Below, piece after piece: positions 44,700-53,204 of a DNA stretch of 64,000 bases. Within the stretch, counting starts at the first letter, position 1. Every line of letters begins with the position of its first letter. Source of the stretch: Paenibacillus puerhi. Its GTDB lineage: Bacteria; Bacillota; Bacilli; Paenibacillales; NBRC-103111. Under the pieces are notes generated by a model. That model ran no database searches. It was given only the letters and a program-made list of their open reading frames with translations, and had not been told where the DNA came from. Position numbers and translations under genes: made by a program. Location of the stretch: positions 207,370 through 271,369 of the forward strand of contig NZ_WUWM01000003.1 of NCBI RefSeq assembly GCF_009846885.1. Reading direction: 5' to 3'.

Positions 44700-45512
44700 T
44701 CAGCCTGTCGCGCGGCTGACAATGCTCAGTACGTCGGCTCTGCTCAGCTTATTGCCGCCCGCACGGATCAGCTTGGCCGTTGCATGGGCAAGCGCCAGCG
44801 GAAGCTTACAGAACTGCAAGGCCGGGCCCGGCTTCAGCTCGGAAACATACTCATCGGCCAGCTGCAGGTTGCGCTGCGTGTAGCGCAGCATCTCCTCTTT
44901 CCCCCAGCCGTTCGGGTAAAAGTCGACGCCGCGCTCCAAGTCTTCCTTGCGGTTGCGCAGGATGTTCACCGCTTGCAGCCCCCGGCCGAAGGCTACGGCT
45001 TTGATGGGATCCGCCTTGATCTCCCGATCGTCCCATACCCACAGCTCGGACAACAGCTCGCCCACCATTCCCGCTACGCTGTAGGTGTACCCGTCCAGAT
45101 CTTCTTCCGTTTCGATGCTCCACTGCCTGTCCACCCACTCGGCCATATCCCCGGCCATCCTGGAGGTATACCGGCATACCGTCTCGACGGTCCCAGGCGG
45201 ACATAGCTCGATCCATTTATGCAGCTGCAGCGAAACCTCCGGCAGCTTTCCTTGGTAAGGGGCCAGCAGCTCTTGGACCGAAGCGGAGACGCGGGAAGTC
45301 GGAAGAATATCGCGAATCTCGGAGAGGAGCTTGATCTTGGTAGGGTCGTCGAGCTCCGGCCGGTCTTCAATCTCGTCAATAGCCCGCATGCACAAGTAGG
45401 CGGCCGTGACCGCTTCCTTCAAGCCCGGGTCGAGGCGGGAGATGGGGATATAAAAGGTTCGGCTCGTTTTCTTCAACATGTTCAGCGCTTCGCTCATAGC
45501 TTTGATAATCAT
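44700..45512 (-). CDS. Squalene/phytoene synthase-fold protein (YisP-like)
   Basis: 270 residues of the trans-isoprenyl diphosphate synthase (head-to-head) family. The first Asp-rich motif is intact (Asp46-Glu-Ile-Glu-Asp50). The second, normally DxxxD, reads NRKED at 187-191, so its first Asp is Asn. The surrounding AVNILRNRKEDLERGVDFYP is otherwise typical. B. subtilis YisP has this fold and is reported to act as a farnesyl diphosphate phosphatase rather than a synthase; the same may hold here. No carotenoid or hopanoid genes are adjacent. Confidence 0.82.
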   Translation of the reverse strand: MIIKAMSEALNMLKKTSRTFYIPISRLDPGLKEAVTAAYLCMRAIDEIEDRPELDDPTKIKLLSEIRDILPTSRVSASVQELLAPYQGKLPEVSLQLHKWIELCPPGTVETVCRYTSRMAGDMAEWVDRQWSIETEEDLDGYTYSVAGMVGELLSELWVWDDREIKADPIKAVAFGRGLQAVNILRNRKEDLERGVDFYPNGWGKEEMLRYTQRNLQLADEYVSELKPGPALQFCKLPLALAHATAKLIRAGGNKLSRADVLSIVSRATG

Positions 45513-45942
45513 TCACTCCATTTGCTTTAGTTGTCGTTCAGAACGATGCGCATGCTGCATGACGCCCTGAATGGCTAGGTATTGAACTCTTCTATCCATT
45601 TTCCTACGAAACCCTTGACAATGCAAATATATTTCGGGACACCGCCTTTCCGTTTCCTTCTTCTATCTTTTAAATCATTTCCCATCCTTTGAAAACAAAT
45701 GATTCAGCATTTGAAGAAAAAGCGGAACGAGCGCCTACCCTACTCTATAAATCTTGAATTAATTGACTATTGATGTCGAATAATGGTATTATTTATAAAA
45801 AATACATATGTTGAGGAGGCCGAGATTCATAGGTCCATAAGTCCATCAGCAGGCTTCAGGCCGGTATTCAGCTGCCATCACACTTCATCCCATCGCATTG
45901 GATATCTTCATATTCGCTTTACCATAAGGGAGATCATCTGCC
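45513..45942. other. 430-bp intergenic region
   Basis: It lies between two divergent genes. The only element seen is a plausible plus-strand promoter at 45763-45792. A GAGGAGG at about 45813 has no proper start codon after it. I see no RNA motif. Confidence 0.5.
45763..45792 (+). promoter_or_regulatory. Candidate promoter
   Basis: TTGACT (45763-45768), 18-base spacer, TATTAT (45787-45792), about 150 bases before the small coiled-coil gene. Confidence 0.5.
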
Positions 45943-46275
45943 ATGTCCAAGTTTTTAATCGTCGATCCCTATTTATATGAAAAAGCTATGAAATGCTCGG
46001 AAACGAAAACGAAATTCGATATGATCCAGCATCATATTTATCAAATCGAAACGAAGCTTGATTTATTAAAAAGAGAAATGACGCTTGTACCTTCTCTGCT
46101 TACCCTCGCCCTCGAATCCATTATTGTACATATGGAGCTGTTAGAAACGCAGCGAGGCGACAAAATCGCGGAGCTGGAGCATTTATTCGCTAACTTTGAG
46201 GAAAAGGAATGCATGCAAGAGGAACAGGCCAAAGACCATAAGCACAAGGAAGATTGGTCGGATTATGCGCAATGA
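45943..46275 (+). CDS. Small charged, helical protein of unknown function
   Basis: 110 residues, no signal peptide. Most of the chain (about 25-100) is rich in Glu, Lys and Leu with heptad-like spacing, suggesting a coiled coil. I recognise no family. GGGAG lies ten bases before the ATG and a good terminator follows, which supports a real gene. Confidence 0.6.
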   Translation: MSKFLIVDPYLYEKAMKCSETKTKFDMIQHHIYQIETKLDLLKREMTLVPSLLTLALESIIVHMELLETQRGDKIAELEHLFANFEEKECMQEEQAKDHKHKEDWSDYAQ

Positions 46276-46311
46276 AAAAGGCCAGCCCGCTAACTGGTTG
46301 GCCTAATTACG

Positions 46312-46336
46312 AAAAGCCCCGGATCGGGGCTTTTTT
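46312..46336 (+). terminator. Terminator
   Basis: AAAAGCCCC-GGAT-CGGGGCTTTTTT between convergent genes; A- and T-runs let it work in both directions. Confidence 0.85.
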
Positions 46337-46357
46337 CGTTAAAAATAAATCGGCTTG

Positions 46358-47038
46358 CTATCGGGCGGCCTCCTCGTCCTCAAGACGCCGAAGGAGCCGG
46401 TTCATCCGCACCGGAATTTCCTGCTGCAGCTGCGGCCATGGCACCATCGCATCCTCTGCCCATGTGTACGGCCGATACCGGTGCAAGGGCTGGAAGCGAA
46501 AGGCTTGCAGATGCCGCTTCGCCAAACGGTGCAGCCGATCGTCCGCTGGATATAGGTTCTCGAACATGCGCGGTACGAGCACCCCCTCTTCCCCTGCCCG
46601 CTCCTGGCAGCACGCCGGAACATCCGGCAGCAGCCGGAAGAGCTCCGGCATCGGGGAGAAGGCATGCTTGCCGGCTTGCACCAGCAGGCGAACATGCATA
46701 TCCTGCTCGATATTGCTGCGGTCGGGCAGCAGACCCAGCAAATATTTGCCATGAAAGCTGGCCTCGCAACGAACGATCTCGCCCTGATGTCCGAGGAAGA
46801 TCCACACATGCTCCAAGTCGTACAGGTGCTGGATGTCATAATCCCAATATACGGCGTATTCGAGCACTCCTTTGACCTGCTCGGGATCGAATTCGATCCT
46901 CCGATTGAAGGAAGGCGAGTCCCCAGGCCGGTCCAGGAACGTAATCCCCGCCCTGATCGGTTCAAAGGGCTCCGCGATGTCCAGCTGCAGAGCGGGCGCA
47001 TACCGCTTGGCCGTCAGCAGCAGCTCAATATCCTTCAT
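46358..47038 (-). CDS. Conserved-looking protein of unknown function
   Basis: About 226 residues, no signal peptide. It contains YWDYDIQHLYDLEHVWIFLG and later EASFHGKYLLG, a pattern of His, Asp and Trp that suggests a binding site, but I cannot assign a family with confidence. ATG 47038 with AAGGAAG is preferred; the longer frame to 47137 overlaps the upstream MFS gene. It lies 29 bases after that gene and is probably co-transcribed. Confidence 0.6.
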   Translation of the reverse strand: MKDIELLLTAKRYAPALQLDIAEPFEPIRAGITFLDRPGDSPSFNRRIEFDPEQVKGVLEYAVYWDYDIQHLYDLEHVWIFLGHQGEIVRCEASFHGKYLLGLLPDRSNIEQDMHVRLLVQAGKHAFSPMPELFRLLPDVPACCQERAGEEGVLVPRMFENLYPADDRLHRLAKRHLQAFRFQPLHRYRPYTWAEDAMVPWPQLQQEIPVRMNRLLRRLEDEEAAR

Positions 47039-47067
47039 TTGTCCTTGCTTCCTTTCCCTGCGAAGAA

Positions 47068-48255
47068 TCATCCTGTTGCCCCTAGGGCAGATTGCCTGCG
47101 CTGTCCGCGAAGCATCAGGGCGAAGCCGATGGCGCACGCCATACTGATTCCGGCTGTAATCCGGTACAGCGGCGGGAACCCGTAGCTGTCAATCAGCCAG
47201 CCGCCCGTATTGCTCGCCACCAGCATGGCCAGGTTCGCGCTAACTACGGCGAATAGCGTCTGCGCGGTTGTGCCGAGCTGCGGAGGGCTGGTCTCATGCA
47301 TATACCGGATGCCGATCGTCATAAATAAAGCAAAAGTAACGCCGTGAAGCAGTTGTCCTGTGGCGAGCAGCCAGAACGGAGGCTCTGTCGAGAGCAACAG
47401 CCAGCGAAGCGAGGCGGCCGTCCCGACAAGGGTCAGAAGCAGGAACGGACCGAAACGCGCAATCAACCGCCCCGCCAGTAAAAATAACGGAAGCTCCGAC
47501 AAAGCCGCTATCGTATTCAGCAGCCCGATGCGCGCGGCGGCGCCTTCGCCCATCTCTCCGACATAGACCGGGAAAAATACATTATTAGCCGCTGACCCAA
47601 GGGAAATGCCGAAGACGAGCAGGAGGAACAATAAAAGCCTTCTCTGCGCGAGGAACGGCCGGATGCCGCTCAGGAGCGAGCCGGTCCGCTTCCTTGCCTC
47701 TATCCCGGGCCGCTTCTCCATGAACAGCAGGGTGACCAGCAGGAGAGCCATCAGGCCTGCATAGACCGAGAACATCTGGACGAGCCCGCCTCTCGCATAG
47801 AGCATCCCCATCCCCGTCGAAGTCAGCGCGAAGCTGATCGAGCCCAGCATGCGGATGCCGCCATAGCTGAAGCCATGCTTCTCGGCATGCCGCACCGTCA
47901 GCGCCTCTCCGATCGGCGACATGGCCGAATAAGTCAGCGCAAGTCCCCAAGCGGCGAGCATATAGACGGCAAATCTAGGACCAGCGGCCAGATAGCCGTA
48001 GGCAAAAACCGGGGCCAGCACCGTGGACAAAATCAGGATGACGCGCTCCAGCCGGTACCGGTCGCAAAGCATGCCCCAGAGCGGTTGGATAAATAGCCCC
48101 AGCACCGGCCCGACGGAGAACAGCAGGCCGATTTGCTTGTTATCCAGCCCTTGCCCGGCAAACCAATAGCTTAGATAAGGGTTAAAGGCGCCTTGCGTCA
48201 TATAGAACACGAAAATATAAAGATGCATGGAGTACTTGCTTGGGTCAGTTCTCAT
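47068..48255 (-). CDS. MFS transporter (MFS_1-like, LacY/phenylpropionate permease group)
   Basis: 395 residues with twelve likely membrane segments. The N-terminal FYMTQGAFNPYLSYWFAGQG and GLFIQPLWGMLCDRYR (the loop 2-3 signature) fit the 3-phenylpropionate/oligosaccharide-proton symporter group. The substrate is unknown. An unknown protein is encoded directly downstream. Confidence 0.85.
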   Translation of the reverse strand: MRTDPSKYSMHLYIFVFYMTQGAFNPYLSYWFAGQGLDNKQIGLLFSVGPVLGLFIQPLWGMLCDRYRLERVILILSTVLAPVFAYGYLAAGPRFAVYMLAAWGLALTYSAMSPIGEALTVRHAEKHGFSYGGIRMLGSISFALTSTGMGMLYARGGLVQMFSVYAGLMALLLVTLLFMEKRPGIEARKRTGSLLSGIRPFLAQRRLLLFLLLVFGISLGSAANNVFFPVYVGEMGEGAAARIGLLNTIAALSELPLFLLAGRLIARFGPFLLLTLVGTAASLRWLLLSTEPPFWLLATGQLLHGVTFALFMTIGIRYMHETSPPQLGTTAQTLFAVVSANLAMLVASNTGGWLIDSYGFPPLYRITAGISMACAIGFALMLRGQRRQSALGATG

Positions 48256-48406
48256 CTTAGCCCCCGGCTTTCTCTTCCTGCGCCCTCAGCTTGCGGCTTT
48301 CGTCGTCTGCCGGCCTCAAAGCCCCTGCAGACCGGCCCTAACACTGGGCGGACAGCCGTGCAGCGGGTCAGGCTATGCCCCCCGCGCACTACTTCCGCCC
48401 TGCGGT

Positions 48407-50149
48407 TCATTGAAGCTGAAGCGTAAACAAATGATCCAGCGGAGTTAACAGATTCACCAGCACCGTCTGCAGTCCGGGCTGCGCCGGCTCAACGCGGATC
48501 ATCCGCAAGCGGTGGTCATGAGCCCCTCCGTCGAGAACCAGGCGCGAGCCTCCAGCCTCACAGGTTAGCTCTCCGCCCTTCCAGAAATAAACTTGCTCTC
48601 CGATTCGCTCCAGACCATCTCCGGTTAAGTGCGTATCGATACCGAAGGAGAAGGCTACCTGTGTAAACACATCCTCCAGATCGTCTGCCGACAGCCTCAT
48701 GCGCCATTCCTCCGCTCCGGGTGTGAGCTCGGCGCGGACCGCATGCTTCTGCAGATGAGTAACCGGCCGCTGATGATGAGGAAGCAGGTACCAAGGACTG
48801 ATGCTCCTCCCCGCCGAAGGGGGGAGCAGATCCTTCGGCAAGGGGCCATAGTAGCCCTTCTCCATTCCGGCGCTCAGCGTATAGCCGCCATCCGGATGCT
48901 TCTCGAAATGCTCCATCTGAACAAGCCCAGGCGTGAACGACGTAAACAGCTGTGTTCCGGCCAGATGAACCTCGCCGTGCCGCAGCGAGAAGAAGGACGG
49001 AGCCCGCGTCACGATCGTGGCGCTTAGCTCCCCGTCGCGCAGCCTCACGACCGGCGAGCCGAATGACAGATGCATCGAGCTGTGCTCGATTCGGTCATGA
49101 TGCCCTACGCTCTTCCTGCTCTCGAGGTCGGCCTCCACCGGATGATGCTCGTTGATGATCTTCGTGTACGACACCGGCAAGGACACGCGGCTCAGCGTCT
49201 CCAGCCTCGTCTCGGGATAGAGCAAGCAGCCGAGCATCACGTGGTTGTTTACCGGGCCGAGCCTGGACAGATGCGTGCCTGCGAGATCGGACATCGAGGC
49301 GAAGAGCGGGTCCTGATCGAGCGCCGCCATCAGCCGGTAGATGAGGAAGTATTCCGATAAATCCGCCCGCTGGCCGAAGTCCTGGCGTCCCGAATACTCG
49401 GTGACGACATCGCCGTTCGGATGGACGAGGTACGCCATCATCCTCAGGTTGCGGCGGACCGGCTCCAGCAGCTCGCTTTTGCCAAGCAGACCTGCCGTAT
49501 GATAGAGCATTATATCGTTCACCGTGTTGTAGATGCCATGGCTGCGCTCGGTCCATTCCCCATCCTCCGTGCAGTCCATCCCCTCGGCCAGCCACTCGTC
49601 GGCACGCGCGGCCAGCGCTTCGTCTCCGAAGATGTCGTAGAGCCAGCCAAGCGCCGAGGTCATGACCCAGCGGTGGTTGGGGGTATGGCAGCCTCCGGTC
49701 AGCATCGCCGGCACGGCCCGCTCCAGGAACAGCTTGACCTTCGCCCGGGAGCCGCCGACTGCCGGCCAGTCCTCCCGCTCAAGCAGCCGATACAGCTGGC
49801 CGAAGCCCGTCACCACGAAGCCCGTGTCCGGCGGCGAATGATAATTGGTCGAGCCGAGCGAGATCGTGCCGTCCTCATGCTGGCGGAGCAGCATATAGTC
49901 GGCCGCCAGCTCAAGCCGGGCCGCCAGCTCCGAGTCCCGGTACCACTGGGAGTCCGGGTTCAGCAAAGCCGCCGCCATAGCGGCCATAGAGCTTCCGGTG
50001 CCTCCGTGGGTCGGACTTGGCAGCCCAGTCATGTCGTGGACAATCCCGCCTCGATGGCGGCTCCCCGGATCGGTCACCTGCTTGCTCAGCGCTTCGCGTA
50101 CGTGGGCGTCATTCATATGGACCAGCTTTGCATAGATCGGATCGTTCAT
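48407..50149 (-). CDS. Putative toroid-fold polysaccharide lyase or hydrolase
   Basis: 580 residues, no signal peptide. The first half (about 40-300) looks like an alpha/alpha toroid with GGTGSSMAAMAAALLNPDS, TPNHRWVMTSALGWLYDIFG and NTVNDIMLYHTAGLLGKSE, and the second half is beta-rich. This arrangement is shared by several lyase and glucuronyl hydrolase families, but no exact family is evident. His and Tyr residues in ERSHGIYNTVND could be catalytic. Its ATGA overlaps the stop of the isomerase gene, so the two are coupled. A sugar-degradation role is inferred from context. Confidence 0.6.
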   Translation of the reverse strand: MNDPIYAKLVHMNDAHVREALSKQVTDPGSRHRGGIVHDMTGLPSPTHGGTGSSMAAMAAALLNPDSQWYRDSELAARLELAADYMLLRQHEDGTISLGSTNYHSPPDTGFVVTGFGQLYRLLEREDWPAVGGSRAKVKLFLERAVPAMLTGGCHTPNHRWVMTSALGWLYDIFGDEALAARADEWLAEGMDCTEDGEWTERSHGIYNTVNDIMLYHTAGLLGKSELLEPVRRNLRMMAYLVHPNGDVVTEYSGRQDFGQRADLSEYFLIYRLMAALDQDPLFASMSDLAGTHLSRLGPVNNHVMLGCLLYPETRLETLSRVSLPVSYTKIINEHHPVEADLESRKSVGHHDRIEHSSMHLSFGSPVVRLRDGELSATIVTRAPSFFSLRHGEVHLAGTQLFTSFTPGLVQMEHFEKHPDGGYTLSAGMEKGYYGPLPKDLLPPSAGRSISPWYLLPHHQRPVTHLQKHAVRAELTPGAEEWRMRLSADDLEDVFTQVAFSFGIDTHLTGDGLERIGEQVYFWKGGELTCEAGGSRLVLDGGAHDHRLRMIRVEPAQPGLQTVLVNLLTPLDHLFTLQLQ

Positions 50150-51102
50150 CTCGCCACCTCGCCCAGCCCGGCCAATTTTTGCTGCAAAAGCCGATGACTT
50201 TCCTCGATCTCTTCAGGCAGGCAGCTCGCCTTCAGCTCATACACCTTCAGCGGAGCGTCGCGCACGATGTCCAGATAATCGTCGAATACGTCCGTCCCGC
50301 TGTGCACATACGGACAGTAATGATCGGACAACCCGACCGTCTCGTGGATATGAATGCCGTAAATATACTCCTTCAGCTCGCGCGCGTCCTTCACGCTGTC
50401 ATACAGCCCCATCCGGTCCATCATCATCGCATGCCCGAAGTCATACCACAGGTGGACCGGCGCTCCCTTCAGCCCGTCGATAATCGTCTTCGCTTCCCGG
50501 GGCGTCGGCATCTGATAGCAGCGGGAACGCGTTTCGATGCCGATCGCGAGCTTATAGCCCTTGGCAGCCGCATACTCGCATACCTGCTCCAGACTTTCGC
50601 TGATGCGCCGAACATATAACGGACTCAGCTGCTCTCGTCTGTCCAGCATCTCTCGCCACAAGCTCTGATAAGCGGCCGAGTCCTTGCCCTCCTCGCGATA
50701 CAGCTTCTTCAACCGGGCATCGATATTGTCCTCGAAGGGCACCTCGCCCGGATGGACCACTACCGCTTCCGCGCCATACCGATCCGCATAATCCAGCGAA
50801 CGGTTCAGCAGCGCGATGGAGCGGCTCCTCTTCTCCTCGTCCTCGAAGCCGAGCAGCACCGAGTCGGTACCGTAATCCGGGTCGGATACATGGGGGAACG
50901 TATTATGCACGCTCGACACCCCAATCTCCCCGCTTGCGATCATCGGCTCGATGGTAGCGAGCAGCTCCTCCGTTACGTTATAGTTCAGCTCCACCCGCCG
51001 GAAGCCCAGCTCTTTGATCTCGCGGATCATGCTGCTGCCCGTCTGATGCCGCTTGATGTTCCAGCAGGTGGAAAACGAATATTCACCTTTGTCCGTGGCC
51101 AC
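50146..51102 (-). CDS. Xylose isomerase-like TIM-barrel sugar isomerase/epimerase
   Basis: About 318 residues of the AP-endonuclease-2/xylose isomerase-like family. Likely metal ligands are in VVVHPGEVP, AIGIETRSRC, WYDFGHAM and YGIHIHETVG (Glu, Asp, His). Such proteins isomerise or epimerise sugars or sugar acids. GTG 51102 stands nine bases after AAGGAG and is preferred to GTG 51120. It precedes the toroid protein with a four-base overlap. Confidence 0.8.
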   Translation of the reverse strand: MATDKGEYSFSTCWNIKRHQTGSSMIREIKELGFRRVELNYNVTEELLATIEPMIASGEIGVSSVHNTFPHVSDPDYGTDSVLLGFEDEEKRSRSIALLNRSLDYADRYGAEAVVVHPGEVPFEDNIDARLKKLYREEGKDSAAYQSLWREMLDRREQLSPLYVRRISESLEQVCEYAAAKGYKLAIGIETRSRCYQMPTPREAKTIIDGLKGAPVHLWYDFGHAMMMDRMGLYDSVKDARELKEYIYGIHIHETVGLSDHYCPYVHSGTDVFDDYLDIVRDAPLKVYELKASCLPEEIEESHRLLQQKLAGLGEVAR

Positions 51103-51273
51103 TTTACACAACTCCTTCACCTTAAAACTATGCCAAACAGCGCCGGGCGCGGCTGCCCTTGGAGAGGACCCCTTCCGGTTCGGTCACACCTCCTGGCACG
51201 GGCCGAGCCGGGCGCTTCTATAATGGGGCTCCCTCTCCCAAGGAGACTTTGCATGCGTAGCCGTTCTTTCTCA

Positions 51274-52146
51274 TTAGCCCTTTACCGCGCCCAGCATGAT
51301 CCCGGATACAAAATAGCGCTGCAGCCATGGATAGATAAGCAGGATCGGAACGGTGGCGAACATGACGCTTGCCGCCTTCAGGCTTTCCGGTAAAAACTGG
51401 ACGACCTGCGTCCCTTCGAGCTGCATCAGGTCATTGATCGTATTGTTCATGATAAGCTGGTACAGCTTGAGCTGCAGCGGATACATCTTCGGGTTGCTGA
51501 TATAAAACAGCGAGTCCATAAAGCCGTTCCAGCGGTTGACCGCATAGAACAAGCTTAGTGTGGCGATGACCGGCATCGACAGCGGAATGACAATCTGGGT
51601 GAGCACCCTTACATGGCTGGCGCCGTCCATCTCGGCCGATTCGTGCAAGCTGGCCGGGATCGATTGGAAAAAGTTGATCAGAATAATCAGGTTAAACGGA
51701 CTGATGAGGAGAGGCAGGATGAGCGCCCACATGGAATTAAGCAGATTAAGCTCCTTCATCAGAATGTATTCCGGGATGATCCCGCCGCTGAAAAACATCG
51801 TAATGACGATCAGCACCATAAAAAACTTCTTGCCCTTCAGATACGACTTGGTCAACGGATACGCGGCCATCATCGTCATCAGCATGCAGGCCAGCGTAAA
51901 TATCGCGGTCAGCGTAATCGTATAGCCCATCGACTTGAGCATCGATATATCGCCCAGCACCTTCCGGTACGCCTCCAGACTGATCTCGATAGGAAAAATG
52001 GTCACATCCCCCGACATGATCGCCCGGTTCGAGCTGAGCGAGATCGAAGCGATATGCAGAAACGGGATGAGGCATAGAGCCAGCACAATCGCGATAAACA
52101 CCTGGATGGCGATATCGATCACACGGTCATTGGTTGAGACTCGCAT
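51274..52146 (-). CDS. Sugar ABC transporter permease (LplC/YtcP-like)
   Basis: 290 residues, six membrane segments, EAA loop SLHESAEMDGASHVRVLTQI then VIPLS. It ends in the GAVKG-type tail usual for LplC-like permeases. It is the last gene of the importer operon and forms the channel with the preceding permease. No ATPase is encoded nearby; a shared MsmX-like ATPase is likely. Confidence 0.9.
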   Translation of the reverse strand: MRVSTNDRVIDIAIQVFIAIVLALCLIPFLHIASISLSSNRAIMSGDVTIFPIEISLEAYRKVLGDISMLKSMGYTITLTAIFTLACMLMTMMAAYPLTKSYLKGKKFFMVLIVITMFFSGGIIPEYILMKELNLLNSMWALILPLLISPFNLIILINFFQSIPASLHESAEMDGASHVRVLTQIVIPLSMPVIATLSLFYAVNRWNGFMDSLFYISNPKMYPLQLKLYQLIMNNTINDLMQLEGTQVVQFLPESLKAASVMFATVPILLIYPWLQRYFVSGIMLGAVKG

Positions 52147-52169
52147 AAGCAGATTCCTTTCTCCCGATG

Positions 52170-53120
52170 TCAGAGAATACCCTGATCGGTCGTTTTCTTG
52201 GCGAAGTAGTTGGCGCTCAGGATAAAGACAAGACCAACGGCCGCCTGGAAGAAGCCGACCCCGGTAGCCAGCGAATATTGGGCGGATTGAAGCCCCATTT
52301 TAAACACGAACGTACTAAGCACCTCCGAATATTCGCTGACCGACACGTTGCCGAGCACGAAGGGCCGCTCGAAGCCGATCTGGACGAGCTCTCCCAGCTT
52401 CAGGATCAGCAGGACAACAATCGTCGGCTTGATTCCCGGCAGCGTGATATAACGGATCTTGGTCAACCGGCCGGCTCCATCCACCTCTGCGGCTTCGTAG
52501 AGCTCCTTGTTAACCCCGGTCAGTGCGGCCAGGTAAATGATCGTCCCCCAGCCTGCGCTATGCCACACTCCTGTAGCCAGGTAAGTAATCAGCCAATAGT
52601 GCTTGTCGGACAGCCACGGTATCGATTCCAGGCCAACCTGATTCAACAGCGTGTTGACCATCCCCGACTTGGTCGCGAAAACCTGGTATACGATCCCGCC
52701 GACAATGACCCAGGAAATGAAATGAGGCAAGTATAAAATCGTCTGGGACAGCTTTTTATACAGCGCGCTCCTGAGCTCATTGAGCATGATCGCCAGCACA
52801 ATAGGAGCCGGGAACGAGAAGATCAGATCGAGAAAATTAAGCATCAGCGTATTGCGCAGAGCGACGTAAAACTCCCGCATCCGGAAAATTTCCCGGAACG
52901 TATCCAGGCCTGCCCACGGACTTTGATTGATGCCCTGGAACAAATTGAACTTCTTGAATGCGATCGTCACACCGTACATCGGTCCGTACTTGAAGATCAG
53001 AAAATAGACGATTGGTAAGATGAGCAAGGCATACAACTGCCAATTTCGCCGCATGTACACCTTAAAGGCGCTCTTCCGCGCCTTGGTCCCCGCTGCCTGC
53101 GTAGCCGCTGCTGCGTCCAT
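52170..53120 (-). CDS. Sugar ABC transporter permease (LplB/YteP-like)
   Basis: 316 residues, six membrane segments after a charged N-terminus; EAA loop ELYEAAEVDGAGRLTKIRYI. GGAGGGG precedes the ATG. It ends in FAKKTTDQGIL, typical for this group, which in B. subtilis imports rhamnogalacturonan oligosaccharides (YteP-YtcP). Confidence 0.9.
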   Translation of the reverse strand: MDAAAATQAAGTKARKSAFKVYMRRNWQLYALLILPIVYFLIFKYGPMYGVTIAFKKFNLFQGINQSPWAGLDTFREIFRMREFYVALRNTLMLNFLDLIFSFPAPIVLAIMLNELRSALYKKLSQTILYLPHFISWVIVGGIVYQVFATKSGMVNTLLNQVGLESIPWLSDKHYWLITYLATGVWHSAGWGTIIYLAALTGVNKELYEAAEVDGAGRLTKIRYITLPGIKPTIVVLLILKLGELVQIGFERPFVLGNVSVSEYSEVLSTFVFKMGLQSAQYSLATGVGFFQAAVGLVFILSANYFAKKTTDQGIL

Positions 53121-53145
53121 GCGCTTCCCCTCCTTGCCCCCGGGC

Positions 53146-53192
53146 GGGCGCTTAAGCGGCCCTATTCCATATGCTTATCCGCTGAAGCGCCC
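53146..53192 (-). promoter_or_regulatory. Intercistronic hairpin after the binding-protein gene
   Basis: 14-bp inverted repeat with one mismatch (53146-53159 with 53179-53192) between the lipoprotein and first permease genes. No T-run; probably protects the lipoprotein mRNA. Confidence 0.6.
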
Positions 53193-53204
53193 AGGGGAGA
53201 TTCC

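Noticed and set aside
45783..45980. 65-residue plus-strand frame after a GAGGAGG
   Set aside because: No start codon is properly placed after the ribosome-like sequence, and the frame overlaps the start of the better supported coiled-coil gene.
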